Of a DNA stretch of 64,000 nt, positions 9,720 to 17,430 are shown piece by piece. How positions within the stretch are numbered: the first letter of the stretch is position 1; each line of letters opens with the position of its first letter. The notes beneath the pieces were generated by a model. That model was not told where the DNA came from and ran no database searches. It saw only the letters and a list, made by a program, of their open reading frames with translations. Location: the NCBI RefSeq assembly GCF_002263515.1, contig NZ_CP022752.1, positions 3,782,001-3,846,000 of the forward strand, in the 5' to 3' direction. The stretch comes from Actinopolyspora erythraea. Its GTDB lineage: Bacteria; Actinomycetota; Actinomycetes; Mycobacteriales; Pseudonocardiaceae. Made by a program: the position numbers and the translations under genes.

Positions 9720-10823
9720 ATGCGCGAAATCGCCGACGAACTGCTGCGGTGGATCGAGGCGGGCGAACGGTTCGTGGTCGCCTCGATCGTGGGGGTACGC
9801 GGCAGCGCGCCCCGCGACGTCGGTGCCACCGCGGCGGTGCACTCCGACGGGACCGTGCTGGGAAGCCTCTCGGGGGGCTGCGTCGAGGGCGCGGTGTACT
9901 CGTTGGCCGCACAGGCGTTGTCCGACGGCGAACCGGTGCGCACCTCGTTCGACCACGATCCGGACGACCCCTTCGCGGTGGGGCTGACCTGCGGTGGGGA
10001 GCTGGACGTGTACCTGCACCCCGTCGATCCAGCCGACGACTCCCCGGCGGGATCGGGGGGAACGGCGGCGGCGCTGTCCTGGGCGTTGCGCTCGACCCTG
10101 CGGGGTGAACCCGTCGCGGTGGCCCGGATGCTCGACTCGGGCCGCACGCTGGCCGTTGGCACCGAGGAGCACGTGGGCGGCACCGGTCTCGACGAGCTGG
10201 ACGGGACGGTCCTGGCCGAGACCAGGGCGATGCTCGGCCAGGACGTCTCCGGGACCAGGCAGCTGTGCGTGCCGGGCGGGCGGGAGCACCCGGTGTTCGT
10301 GGAGTCGTGGAACACCCCGCCGCGCATGTTGGTGTTCGGCGCCATCGACCACGCCGCCGCGCTGGCCCGGATGGGCAAGTTCCTCGGATACCACGTCACG
10401 GTGTGCGACGCTCGACCGGTGTTCACCACGAGGGAACGGTTCCCCGAGGCCGACGAGGTCGTGGTGCGCTGGCCGCACGAGTACCTGGCCGAGGTCGGCA
10501 CGGACCAACGTAGTGTCGTCTGCGTGCTCACCCACGACGCCAAGTTCGACGTGCCGGTCCTCCGTGAGGCGCTGCGCCGCCCCGCCGGTTACGTGGGCGC
10601 GCTCGGCTCCCGCCGCACCCACGCCGATCGCCTCGATCGGCTGCGGGCGGCCGGACTGACCGAGCCGGAGCTGGAACGGCTGCGGGCTCCGATCGGGCTC
10701 GATCTCGGCGGACGGACCCCGGAGGAAACCGCGGTGTCCATCGCGGCCGAGATCGTGGCGCTGCGCAACAGCGGAAGCGCGCGACCGCTGACGCGGACGA
10801 GCGGGCCGATACACGTTGTCTGA
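9720..10823 (+). CDS. xdhC: XdhC-family molybdenum cofactor insertion/maturation factor
   Basis: A 367-residue XdhC/CoxI family protein. The N-terminal domain has GVRGSAPRDVGA and LSGGCVEG, the conserved cofactor-handling segment. The C-terminal Rossmann-like domain has GALGSRRTHADRL. XdhC proteins bind and sulfurate or deliver molybdopterin to xanthine dehydrogenase. It lies in the same direction as the xdh genes and overlaps the following nucleotidyltransferase gene by 8 bases. AAAGGTGA lies about 9 bases before ATG 9720. Confidence 0.87.
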   Translation: MREIADELLRWIEAGERFVVASIVGVRGSAPRDVGATAAVHSDGTVLGSLSGGCVEGAVYSLAAQALSDGEPVRTSFDHDPDDPFAVGLTCGGELDVYLHPVDPADDSPAGSGGTAAALSWALRSTLRGEPVAVARMLDSGRTLAVGTEEHVGGTGLDELDGTVLAETRAMLGQDVSGTRQLCVPGGREHPVFVESWNTPPRMLVFGAIDHAAALARMGKFLGYHVTVCDARPVFTTRERFPEADEVVVRWPHEYLAEVGTDQRSVVCVLTHDAKFDVPVLREALRRPAGYVGALGSRRTHADRLDRLRAAGLTEPELERLRAPIGLDLGGRTPEETAVSIAAEIVALRNSGSARPLTRTSGPIHVV

Positions 10824-11403
10824 GCGGGTGGCCGGGCTGCTCCTCGCCGCGGGCGAGGGCAGGCGGTTCGGCCTGCCGAAGGCGTTGGTGCGCCATCGCG
10901 GCTCGCTGCTGGTGGAACGCGCGGCCGGGGTGCTGCTCGCCGCGGGGTGTGATCCGGTGGTCGTGGTGCTGGGAGCAGCCGCCGAGCGGATCGCGGCCAC
11001 GGCCGATCTCTCCGGGACGGCTCCGGTGACGAATCCGGAGTGGCGCAGCGGGATGGGTTCCTCGTTGCGTACGGGTCTGGCGGTGCTGGGGGATTCGGAA
11101 CGTTATTCCGACGTGTCGAGCGCTCTCATTCTTCCGGTGGACATGCCGGGAATTACCGAATCCGCTGTGCTACGGGTGGCGGAACACGCGAGCGGAGACG
11201 CGCTCGCGGCGGCAGGATACGGCGGTGAACGCGGCCACCCGGTGCTGCTGGGCAGGTCGCACTGGGAGGGAGTACGCCAGGTCGCGCTGGGGGATCGGGG
11301 CGCGCGGGATTACCTGCGTGCCCGGAACGTACGAATCGTTGCCTGTGAGGACATCGCCGAGGGGTTCGATATCGACCGCCCGGAAGACCTGAACGAGGGA
11401 TAA
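10816..11403 (+). CDS. MocA-like molybdenum cofactor nucleotidyltransferase
   Basis: A 195-residue MobA-like NTP transferase. The N-terminal LLLAAGEGRRFGLPKAL is the nucleotide-binding signature, and VDMPGIT near residue 110 supplies a metal-binding Asp. With an adjacent xdhC, the likely role is cytidylyl transfer to molybdopterin for the xanthine dehydrogenase of this cluster, though GTP-dependent activity is possible. The start is TTG inside the end of xdhC. It appears to be the last gene of the purine block. Confidence 0.8.
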   Translation: MSERVAGLLLAAGEGRRFGLPKALVRHRGSLLVERAAGVLLAAGCDPVVVVLGAAAERIAATADLSGTAPVTNPEWRSGMGSSLRTGLAVLGDSERYSDVSSALILPVDMPGITESAVLRVAEHASGDALAAAGYGGERGHPVLLGRSHWEGVRQVALGDRGARDYLRARNVRIVACEDIAEGFDIDRPEDLNEG

Positions 11404-11522
11404 CCCGTAGAGTCGATGACCACGCGTGAGTGACCGTGCCGATCCACGCCCTATGCGGCCGCCCTTCGGCCGGAACGCGCGAGTTCACGGCGATGATTGA
11501 GCATGCTGGACGCGGAGGCATC

Positions 11523-11843
11523 ATGGCTCAAGGGCACATCACAGCCAACTACCTGCCCGACGGGGACGACTGGGTGGTGCAGGTCACTTCCGACGTGGAG
11601 TCGCGCACCGCGCGCGCACCGGGCCTGATCGCGGCCAGGGACAAGGCGGACCAGCTGATCGAGCAGCTGGCGCCCAACTCGGCGGGACGAGTGGTCATCC
11701 ACTTGCTGGACGGCGACGGTTTCGCCTTCAGCACCGCCTACTTACAGGCGCGCCACGGACTGTCCGACGAGGCCACCCGCGCCGCCGCGCGGCAGGCCGC
11801 CGCGGCCGCGGCCCAGCAGCACCCCGGGGGTTACCACGGTTGA
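11523..11843 (+). CDS. Small conserved hypothetical protein (HicB-like fold possible)
   Basis: A 106-residue protein starting at ATG 11523 with GGAGG four bases upstream. The segment DDWVVQVTSDVES followed by a helix (ARDKADQLIEQL) looks like the beta-alpha pattern of HicB-type partial RNase H folds. There is no DNA-binding tail and no HicA partner nearby, so an antitoxin role is not supported. The C-terminus is an Ala/Gln-rich helix (RAAARQAAAAAAQQH). I do not recognise a specific function. Confidence 0.65.
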   Translation: MAQGHITANYLPDGDDWVVQVTSDVESRTARAPGLIAARDKADQLIEQLAPNSAGRVVIHLLDGDGFAFSTAYLQARHGLSDEATRAAARQAAAAAAQQHPGGYHG

Positions 11844-11981
11844 TCCCCTTCCCGGCGCCACGCGCGAACCTCGCCCCCGGAACGAACGCCCCGGCGCGAT
11901 CGGGCGGTTCGGCGGCCCCAACCGCCTTCCACGTCGAGAGCACTGAATCGAGCCGCGCGAAGGCAACTAGGATGTCGGCCC

Positions 11982-12632
11982 GTGAACACACCGGTCGACA
12001 GCGATTGGGAATCCGAGCCCCCCGCCAGCGGCAGCCGTGCGCACGACACGGGGTCCGCCCCCGGCAGGGGTAGGCCGAGAGACGCCACGCGGGACGCCGC
12101 GCTGCGCAACGCGGCCCTGGAAGTGCTGGCCGAAGTGGGCTACCGCGCGTTGACCATGGACGCGGTGGCCGCGCACGCGCGGGCGGGCAAAGCCACCATC
12201 TACCGCAGGTGGGAGTCCAAACTCGAACTCGTCATCGACACCTGCACCCAGCTGGTGCGCCGGAACATCCCGCAACCGGACAACGGGGGCATGGAAAGCG
12301 ACCTGCGCGAGTTCCTCAGCGCGTTCGCGGAGTTCCTCAGTGGACCGGTCGGCAAGGGCGCACAGGCGCTGGTCGGCGAGTTGCCCCACGAACCCGAGCT
12401 GGCCGAGGCCTTCCGGGACTCCTTCCTGCTGCCCCAGCGCGACGTGCTGCGCAGCATCATCGACCGCGGCGTCGAACGGGGTGAGACCGGCGAGAACGCG
12501 CCGGTGGACACCGTGGTGGAACTGGCGGGGGCAGCGTTGATCCACCGGCTGATGCTGACCGGTGAACCACTGGACCAGCGTTTCGTGGACCGCCTGCTGC
12601 ACGAGGCGCTGTTGCCGCTGCTGCGCCGGTAA
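11982..12632 (+). CDS. TetR/AcrR-family transcriptional regulator
   Basis: A 216-residue regulator. After a disordered N-terminus of about 25 residues comes GRPRDATRDAALRNAALEV and the helix-turn-helix MDAVAAHARAGKATIYRRW, a standard TetR DNA-binding domain. The remaining ligand-binding domain is like the C-terminal domain of TetR regulators with many actinobacterial paralogues. No divergent transporter is adjacent, so the target is unknown. The start is GTG 11982. Confidence 0.88.
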   Translation: MNTPVDSDWESEPPASGSRAHDTGSAPGRGRPRDATRDAALRNAALEVLAEVGYRALTMDAVAAHARAGKATIYRRWESKLELVIDTCTQLVRRNIPQPDNGGMESDLREFLSAFAEFLSGPVGKGAQALVGELPHEPELAEAFRDSFLLPQRDVLRSIIDRGVERGETGENAPVDTVVELAGAALIHRLMLTGEPLDQRFVDRLLHEALLPLLRR

Positions 12633-12843
12633 CGGGACTCCCACCTCGACCTTCCGAGTCATCGCGGGAGGGCCGGTACGGGGCCGTGCGCGGTCGTTCG
12701 GCGTTGTCCGACGTCAGCGCCGGCCGAACACCACGTTCGAACGACGGCACCCCTCGGGCTCCGCGAGCGGGGCGGAGCGGCTCCTCCTCCGGCGTGCCCG
12801 CAAGCCGGTCGGGCAGCGGCCGGCTTGCCTCGGCACGGACTCC

Positions 12844-13065
12844 TCAACGCAACAGCTTGCGCAGCACCAGGACCGCCGTCAGCGCACCCGCGCCGATCAG
12901 CGCGTAGCGGATCCGGGGATCCTCGAGCTTCTCCCGCACGGTGGCTTTGCCCACCTCCACGGCACGGGTGGGGTTGGCCTTGGTTTCCAGCTCGTCCAAC
13001 GAAGCGGCGAGCGCCTCACGAGCCTTTTCGATGTCGCGCTGGATGGCGTCGGGATCGCGGGCCAC
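12844..13065 (-). CDS. DUF3618-type small membrane protein
   Basis: A 73-residue protein. The N-terminal helix DAIQRDIEKAREALAASLDEL is the DUF3618 signature, and a single C-terminal transmembrane segment (YALIGAGALTAVLVLRKLL) ends the protein. Such proteins usually accompany phage-shock or holin-like membrane proteins in actinomycetes, but no such partner is visible here. The GTG at 13065 follows GAGGAGGACAG, a strong ribosome binding site. The open frame extends further upstream without one. Confidence 0.8.
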   Translation of the reverse strand: MARDPDAIQRDIEKAREALAASLDELETKANPTRAVEVGKATVREKLEDPRIRYALIGAGALTAVLVLRKLLR

Positions 13066-13283
13066 CTGTCCTCCTCGTACTTCCTGGGGTCTTGACCGGC
13101 CTGGCTGCCGCGGACGAGCGTACGCATCCCGGGACGACGGCCTCCCCGGTCGGGCACCCTGGCTGTGCACACGGTAGATCACACCACAGCACCAACGGGT
13201 GGTGACGCCGCCCGTGTCGCGGACTCGGGCGGATCGGGACCTGCCCGTTCCGTGGTCACCCGGATCGGTATCCTGACCCGCGA

Positions 13284-13357
13284 GGGGCCGTAGCCCAATT
13301 GGCAGAGGCACTAGGTTTAGGTCCTAGCCAGTGCGGGTTCGAGTCCCGCCGGCCTCA
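13284..13357 (+). tRNA. tRNA with UAG (Leu) anticodon and short variable arm
   Basis: A full cloverleaf can be drawn. The acceptor stem is GGGGCCG (13284) against CGGCCTC with discriminator A at 13357. The D stem is 3 bp, GCC/GGC. The anticodon stem is CTAGG/CCTAG with loop TTTAGGT, giving anticodon TAG. The T stem is GCGGG/CCCGC with loop TTCGAGT. CCA is not encoded. The variable region is only 5 bases, whereas normal bacterial tRNA-Leu has a long variable arm. TATCCT 10 bases upstream may be its -10 box. It is a structurally sound tRNA gene; the amino acid is less certain. Confidence 0.85.
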
Positions 13358-13464
13358 CCCTCTCCGACAGCCCGACCGCACGGGCGGTCGGCGCCCCCGC
13401 TGACTTGCCCGCGTGTGTGCCCTCGCACAAGCCGTGGACAACGCGGATCACCCGACCGAGGATT

Positions 13465-13572
13465 GGTCCAACAACCGAACCGGCAGCGGCCGGGGGAAGT
13501 CCGGTGCGAATCCGGCGCTGACCCGCAACGGTGAGCTCGTTCGAGCAAGCCCGAGAACCCGTCGTTGCCGAC
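13465..13572 (+). promoter_or_regulatory. Cobalamin riboswitch aptamer
   Basis: The stretch shows the conserved cobalamin riboswitch core: GGGGGAAGTCCGGTGCGAA, then TCCGGCGCTGACCCGCAACGG, then GTGAG, followed by AAGCCCGAGAACCCGTC, the equivalent of the closing conserved segment. It lies directly upstream of btuC-btuD-btuF, so it would lower uptake gene expression when adenosylcobalamin is plentiful. The ends given are approximate. Confidence 0.88.
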
Positions 13573-13727
13573 GACCGCCCCTCGGCTCCACCGCAGCGGG
13601 CGCAGCTCCACGACCGTCGAGGACCGCGGGAGGGAGCCCTCGCGCAGTCGCACGTGTCGGTGTTCCCTGCGCTTGGTGCCCTCGCGCGGTCGGCAACCGC
13701 GCAGGAAGGGCACCCCCGTTGTGCGAC

Positions 13728-13759
13728 AGAGCTTCACGTCCGGTGAAAGCCCGAGCTCT
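13728..13759 (+). promoter_or_regulatory. Hairpin in the btuC leader (possible expression platform)
   Basis: AGAGCT (13728) pairs with AGCTCT (13754), with an inner TCAC/GTGA stem. The GAGCTC of this arm also equals GAGCTC inside the riboswitch at 13533-13538, so alternative pairing between aptamer and leader is possible. It sits about 50 bases before the chosen btuC start. The regulatory role is inference. Confidence 0.4.
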
Positions 13760-13807
13760 CCACCCGCTCCACGACCGCGCCCCGCTTCCGAGGGGGTACC
13801 GCCGGGG

Positions 13808-14962
13808 GTGAACGGCCCGAACAGCGTCGAGCGGACCACCCCGGCCCCGACGGCACGCCCGGACCTCACGGGGGAGATCTCCCCCGCCGGGGAAGCACTG
13901 GAGCGGACACCTCCGGAGAAACGCCCGACACGGGCCCGGCTTCCGCTGCTGTGCGCGCTGTTCGGCGCCGGGCTGCTGGTATCGGTGGTCTGCGGCGTCG
14001 CCCTCGGACCGACCGGCATCCCGTTCGGCAAGACCGTCGAGCTGCTGTACCAGGCGCTGCGCGGTGGCGTGGTCCCCGCCGAGGACGCGGGGATCTACTA
14101 CATCATCTGGGACGTGCGGCTGCCCCGTGTGCTGCTCGCCGCGGTGGTGGGGGCCGGCCTGAGCACCGTCGGCGTGGCCACCCAGGCCATGGTGCGCAAC
14201 GCCCTGGCCGACCCGTTCGTGCTCGGCATCTCCTCGGGGGCCTCGGTCGGTGCCAGCGCCGTCGCGCTCTACGGGATTCTGGGGGCGCTCGGTCTCTACG
14301 CCCTGTCCACCGCCGCGTTCCTCGGGGCGCTGGCCGCGACGTCGCTGGTGTACCTGGTCGCCCGCACCTCGGACGGGCTGACGCCGCTGCGGTTGATACT
14401 CACCGGCACCGCGATGTCCTACGGCTTCTCCGCCGTGACCACCCTGCTCATCTTCCAGTCGCCGAAGGGCAACGCGGCCGAGTCGGTGATGTTCTGGCTG
14501 CTGGGCAGCCTCGGCGGCGTGACGTGGCGTTCGTTGCCGGTGGCCGCGGTGGTGGTCTGCTGCGGAATCGGGTACCTGCTGCTGTCCGGCGAACGGCTCA
14601 ACGCACTGGCCATGGGGGATGAGACCGCCACGACGCTGGGAGTGGACCCCGCCGGGTTCCGCCGCGAGCTGTTCGTGCTCGCCGCGGCCGTCACCGGTGT
14701 GCTGGTGGCGGTGAGCGGTGCGGTCGGATTCGTCGGTCTGATGCTGCCGCACCTGGTCCGCCTGCTCGTCGGCGCCGACCACAGGCGGGTCCTGGTGCTC
14801 GCGCCACTGGCCGGTGCGGTGTTTCTGGTGTGGACCGACGTGCTGGCGCGAACGGTCGCCGCTCCGGAGCAGCTGCCGCTCGGCGTGATCACCGCCGCGA
14901 TCGGTGTTCCCTGCTTCCTGCTGCTGATGCGCCGCCGGGGCACCACGTTGGGAGGTCGCTGA
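13808..14962 (+). CDS. btuC: Vitamin B12 ABC transporter permease
   Basis: A 384-residue FecCD/BtuC-type permease with about ten hydrophobic segments. ARTSDGLTPLRLILTG and GFVGLMLPHLVRLLVGADHR are typical of the family; the latter contacts the ATPase. The cobalamin riboswitch upstream and the ATPase and binding-protein genes downstream make B12 or a related corrinoid the likely cargo. The frame is open to 13565, but sequence before 13808 lies in the riboswitch leader. GTG 13808 with GAGGGGG upstream is preferred; GTG 13721 is an alternative. The stop overlaps the next ATG by one base. Confidence 0.87.
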   Translation: MNGPNSVERTTPAPTARPDLTGEISPAGEALERTPPEKRPTRARLPLLCALFGAGLLVSVVCGVALGPTGIPFGKTVELLYQALRGGVVPAEDAGIYYIIWDVRLPRVLLAAVVGAGLSTVGVATQAMVRNALADPFVLGISSGASVGASAVALYGILGALGLYALSTAAFLGALAATSLVYLVARTSDGLTPLRLILTGTAMSYGFSAVTTLLIFQSPKGNAAESVMFWLLGSLGGVTWRSLPVAAVVVCCGIGYLLLSGERLNALAMGDETATTLGVDPAGFRRELFVLAAAVTGVLVAVSGAVGFVGLMLPHLVRLLVGADHRRVLVLAPLAGAVFLVWTDVLARTVAAPEQLPLGVITAAIGVPCFLLLMRRRGTTLGGR

Positions 14963-15732
14963 TGGACCTTGAACTCAGCGAGGTGGCCGTCTCGGCGGCG
15001 GGGAAGCGGCTCATCGAGGACGTGAGCCTGCTGGTCCCCCCGGGTGGGCTCGTGGGGCTGGTCGGGCCCAACGGCAGCGGCAAGTCCAGCACGCTTCGCT
15101 GCGTCTACCGGGCACTGCGCCCCGAGCGGGGCAGCATCCGGCTCGGCGGCCGGGAGCTCGCCGCGATGTCGTTGCGGGAGAGCGCCCGGCTGACCGCGGC
15201 GCTGACCCAGGAGTCACAGGCCGAGTTCGACTTCACCGTCACCGAGGTCGTCGAGATGGGACTCACCCCGCACCGTGGTTCCGAGGCGGACCGGAGCGGT
15301 TACGACCCCGCCGGAGCACTGCGCGCGGTGGACTGCGAACACCTGGCCGAACGGGGCTTCCTGTCGCTGTCCGGCGGGGAGAAGCAGCGGGTGCTCATCG
15401 CCCGGGCGCTGGTGCAGCGGCCGGAACTGCTGGTGCTCGACGAGCCGACCAACCACCTCGACATTCGCCATCAGCTGGAAGTGCTCTCGCTGGTGCGGCG
15501 GCTGGGCATCACGACGCTGACCGCGCTGCACGACCTGAACCTGGCGGCGGCCTGGTGCGACCACGTCCACGTGCTGTCCCGCGGTCGGGTGGTGGCGGGC
15601 GGTCCTCCCCCTGAGGTGCTGACCCCCGAAACGGTCGGTGCAGTCTTCGGGGTGCGGGCGCACGTGGTCGAACACCCGGAGACGAACGCGCCGCAGCTGC
15701 TGTTCGCCCCCGCCGAAACGACGGAGAAGTGA
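14962..15732 (+). CDS. btuD: Vitamin B12 ABC transporter ATP-binding protein
   Basis: A 256-residue ABC ATPase. Walker A is GPNGSGKS near residue 38, the ABC signature is LSLSGGEKQRV, Walker B is LLVLDEPTNHLD, and the H-loop is ALHDLNLA. This is the FepC/BtuD class that works with FecCD permeases. ATG 14962 follows GGGAGG, and the stop of btuC overlaps the start, so the two are coupled. Cargo is assigned from the riboswitch and gene order. Confidence 0.88.
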   Translation: MDLELSEVAVSAAGKRLIEDVSLLVPPGGLVGLVGPNGSGKSSTLRCVYRALRPERGSIRLGGRELAAMSLRESARLTAALTQESQAEFDFTVTEVVEMGLTPHRGSEADRSGYDPAGALRAVDCEHLAERGFLSLSGGEKQRVLIARALVQRPELLVLDEPTNHLDIRHQLEVLSLVRRLGITTLTALHDLNLAAAWCDHVHVLSRGRVVAGGPPPEVLTPETVGAVFGVRAHVVEHPETNAPQLLFAPAETTEK

Positions 15733-15768
15733 CTCGGCCTCGACGGACGGGGCCGGAAGGGACGGAAC

Positions 15769-16794
15769 GTGGTAAACCACCGAACGAGGATGGTCCGGAG
15801 CGCGGTGGCGCTGTTGTCGAGCGCCCTGCTGCTCGGCGGCTGCGGCGCGGAGGTGGCCTCGGAGAACTCCGGCGAGGTGCCGGAGCGGTTCCCGGTGAAG
15901 CTGACCAACTGCGAGCGGGAACGCACCTACGAACGCCCGCCGGAGAAGGTCGTCACCAACGACATCGGGATCACCGAGATCATGTTCGCGCTGGGGCTGC
16001 AGGACAGGATGGCCGGGTACTTCCTGTCCGACGGCCAGCGGCGCGGCGCGGAGAGCTCCCCCTGGAAGCAGCGGTTCGAGCGGGTCCCGCACCTGGCCGA
16101 GCGGATGAGCATGGAGCGGATCCGCGAGGCGGGCGCGGACCTGGTCTTCGCCGGGTGGAACTACGGATTCGGCGAGTCGAGCCGCATCACCCCCGAGCGG
16201 CTGGAGTCCGAGGGAATCGACTCCTACGTGCTCAGCGAGTCCTGCCGGGCGGGCGAGACCGGCAAGCGGGGCATCATGCCCCCGCTGGAGGCGCTCTACA
16301 CCGACATCCGCAACCTCGGGGAACTGTTCGGGGTTCCGGAACGGGCCGAGAAACTCGTCTCCGAGTACAGAAGCACCATCGAACGGGCCGCGCCCGACGT
16401 GGCCGAGGGGGAGCGCCCCACGGTGTTCCTCTACGACTCGGGGCGCAGCGAACCCTTCACCTCCGGCAACGGCGGCGCCGCCGACCAGATCATCAGCAAG
16501 GCCGGTGGCAGGAACGTCTTCGCCGATCTCGACGACAGCTGGGTCTCGGTGAGCTGGGAGAGCGTGCTGCGCGCCGATCCCGACGTGATCCTGATCAACG
16601 ACTACGGCGACGAGACGGTGCGGGACAAGATCCAATTCCTGCGCGAGCACCCCGCGCTGTCCCGGTTGGAGGCGGTGCGGCAGGAGCGGTTCATCGACCT
16701 GCCGTACGCGGCCCTGGTGGAGGGACCGCGCAATCCCTCGGCGGTGCGCGAGCTCGCCGACTTCCTGGAATCCGTGCCCGGCGACGGGACCTGA
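15769..16794 (+). CDS. btuF: Vitamin B12 substrate-binding lipoprotein
   Basis: A 341-residue periplasmic-binding lipoprotein. A signal peptide ends in the lipobox LLGGC with Cys25, so it should be anchored outside the cell membrane. The mature part has the two-lobe FecB/BtuF pattern, including EKVVTNDIGITEIMFALGL and a C-terminal RFIDLPYAALVEGPRNP. It completes the btuCDF operon and would deliver corrinoids to the permease. An iron-siderophore cargo is the main alternative; the riboswitch argues against it. Confidence 0.84.
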   Translation: MVNHRTRMVRSAVALLSSALLLGGCGAEVASENSGEVPERFPVKLTNCERERTYERPPEKVVTNDIGITEIMFALGLQDRMAGYFLSDGQRRGAESSPWKQRFERVPHLAERMSMERIREAGADLVFAGWNYGFGESSRITPERLESEGIDSYVLSESCRAGETGKRGIMPPLEALYTDIRNLGELFGVPERAEKLVSEYRSTIERAAPDVAEGERPTVFLYDSGRSEPFTSGNGGAADQIISKAGGRNVFADLDDSWVSVSWESVLRADPDVILINDYGDETVRDKIQFLREHPALSRLEAVRQERFIDLPYAALVEGPRNPSAVRELADFLESVPGDGT

Positions 16795-16917
16795 TCCGGG
16801 CGGAGGGTTACCGGGGCACCGGCCCGCGCGGGCCCACTGGTTCCGCGCGGGCCGGTTGTCGCCGCGCGCCCGGAAACGGCCAGAATGTGGGAAACCACGA
16901 GCCGCGCGGAGGTGGCG

Positions 16918-17430
16918 ATGATCGACGTCGGTGGCACCGAGGGCGGTGTGCGGCTACGACCACCGCGACACCGGGTCGCGCGCAGGGCCGTGCTCTGGTG
17001 GAGCTGTCAGGCAGCTTCCCGCGTCGTCGTGCTTCTCGCGGCGGTCGGCTTCGGGGCCTGGTGGTCGCCCTTTCCGAACCGAGCGCTGGTGATCGCCCTG
17101 ATCGTGCTGGGGGTGCTCGGCATCGGCTACGTCGCCGTGATGCCCTGGTGGCGCTACCGCGTGCACCGCTGGGAAACCACCGATTCCGCCGTGTACACGG
17201 CGGCCGGCTGGTTGAGCCGGGAGTGGCGGGTGGCCCCGATGTCGCGCATCCAGACCGTGGACACCGCCAGGGGACCGCTGCAACGCGCGCTGGGGCTCTC
17301 CAGCGTCACCGTCACCACGGCCTCGGCGGCGGGGCCGCTGACCATCGACGGCCTGGAGCGGGACGTGGCGGCCGATCTCGCCGAGAGACTCACCAGGACC
17401 ACCCAGGCCACCCCCGGTGATGCCACGTGA
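16918..17430 (+). CDS. PH-domain membrane protein (YdbS-like)
   Basis: A 170-residue protein with two N-terminal transmembrane segments followed by a bacterial PH-like (bPH2, former DUF304) domain: RYRVHRWETTDSAVYTAAGW, then MSRIQTVDTARGPLQRALGLSSV. The family is common in Gram-positive bacteria as a pair with a longer multi-PH protein. ATG 16918 is preceded by GGAGG. The gene overlaps the longer partner by 4 bases. The role is unknown; envelope protection has been suggested for Bacillus relatives. Confidence 0.82.
   Translation: MIDVGGTEGGVRLRPPRHRVARRAVLWWSCQAASRVVVLLAAVGFGAWWSPFPNRALVIALIVLGVLGIGYVAVMPWWRYRVHRWETTDSAVYTAAGWLSREWRVAPMSRIQTVDTARGPLQRALGLSSVTVTTASAAGPLTIDGLERDVAADLAERLTRTTQATPGDAT

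Noticed and set aside
8622..11000. A 792-codon antisense frame across the permease, xdhC and mocA-like genes
   Set aside because: It spans three well-supported genes on the other strand and has shadow-type composition.
11523..11843. HicB antitoxin of a HicAB module
   Set aside because: No HicA-like toxin is adjacent and the protein has no DNA-binding tail; only a loose fold resemblance remains.
13284..13357. Amber suppressor tRNA
   Set aside because: The anticodon itself is UAG, which reads CUA (Leu). A suppressor of UAG stop codons would need anticodon CUA.
14962..16794. Siderophore uptake system instead of B12 uptake
   Set aside because: The protein families are shared, but the cobalamin riboswitch directly upstream favours corrinoid transport.
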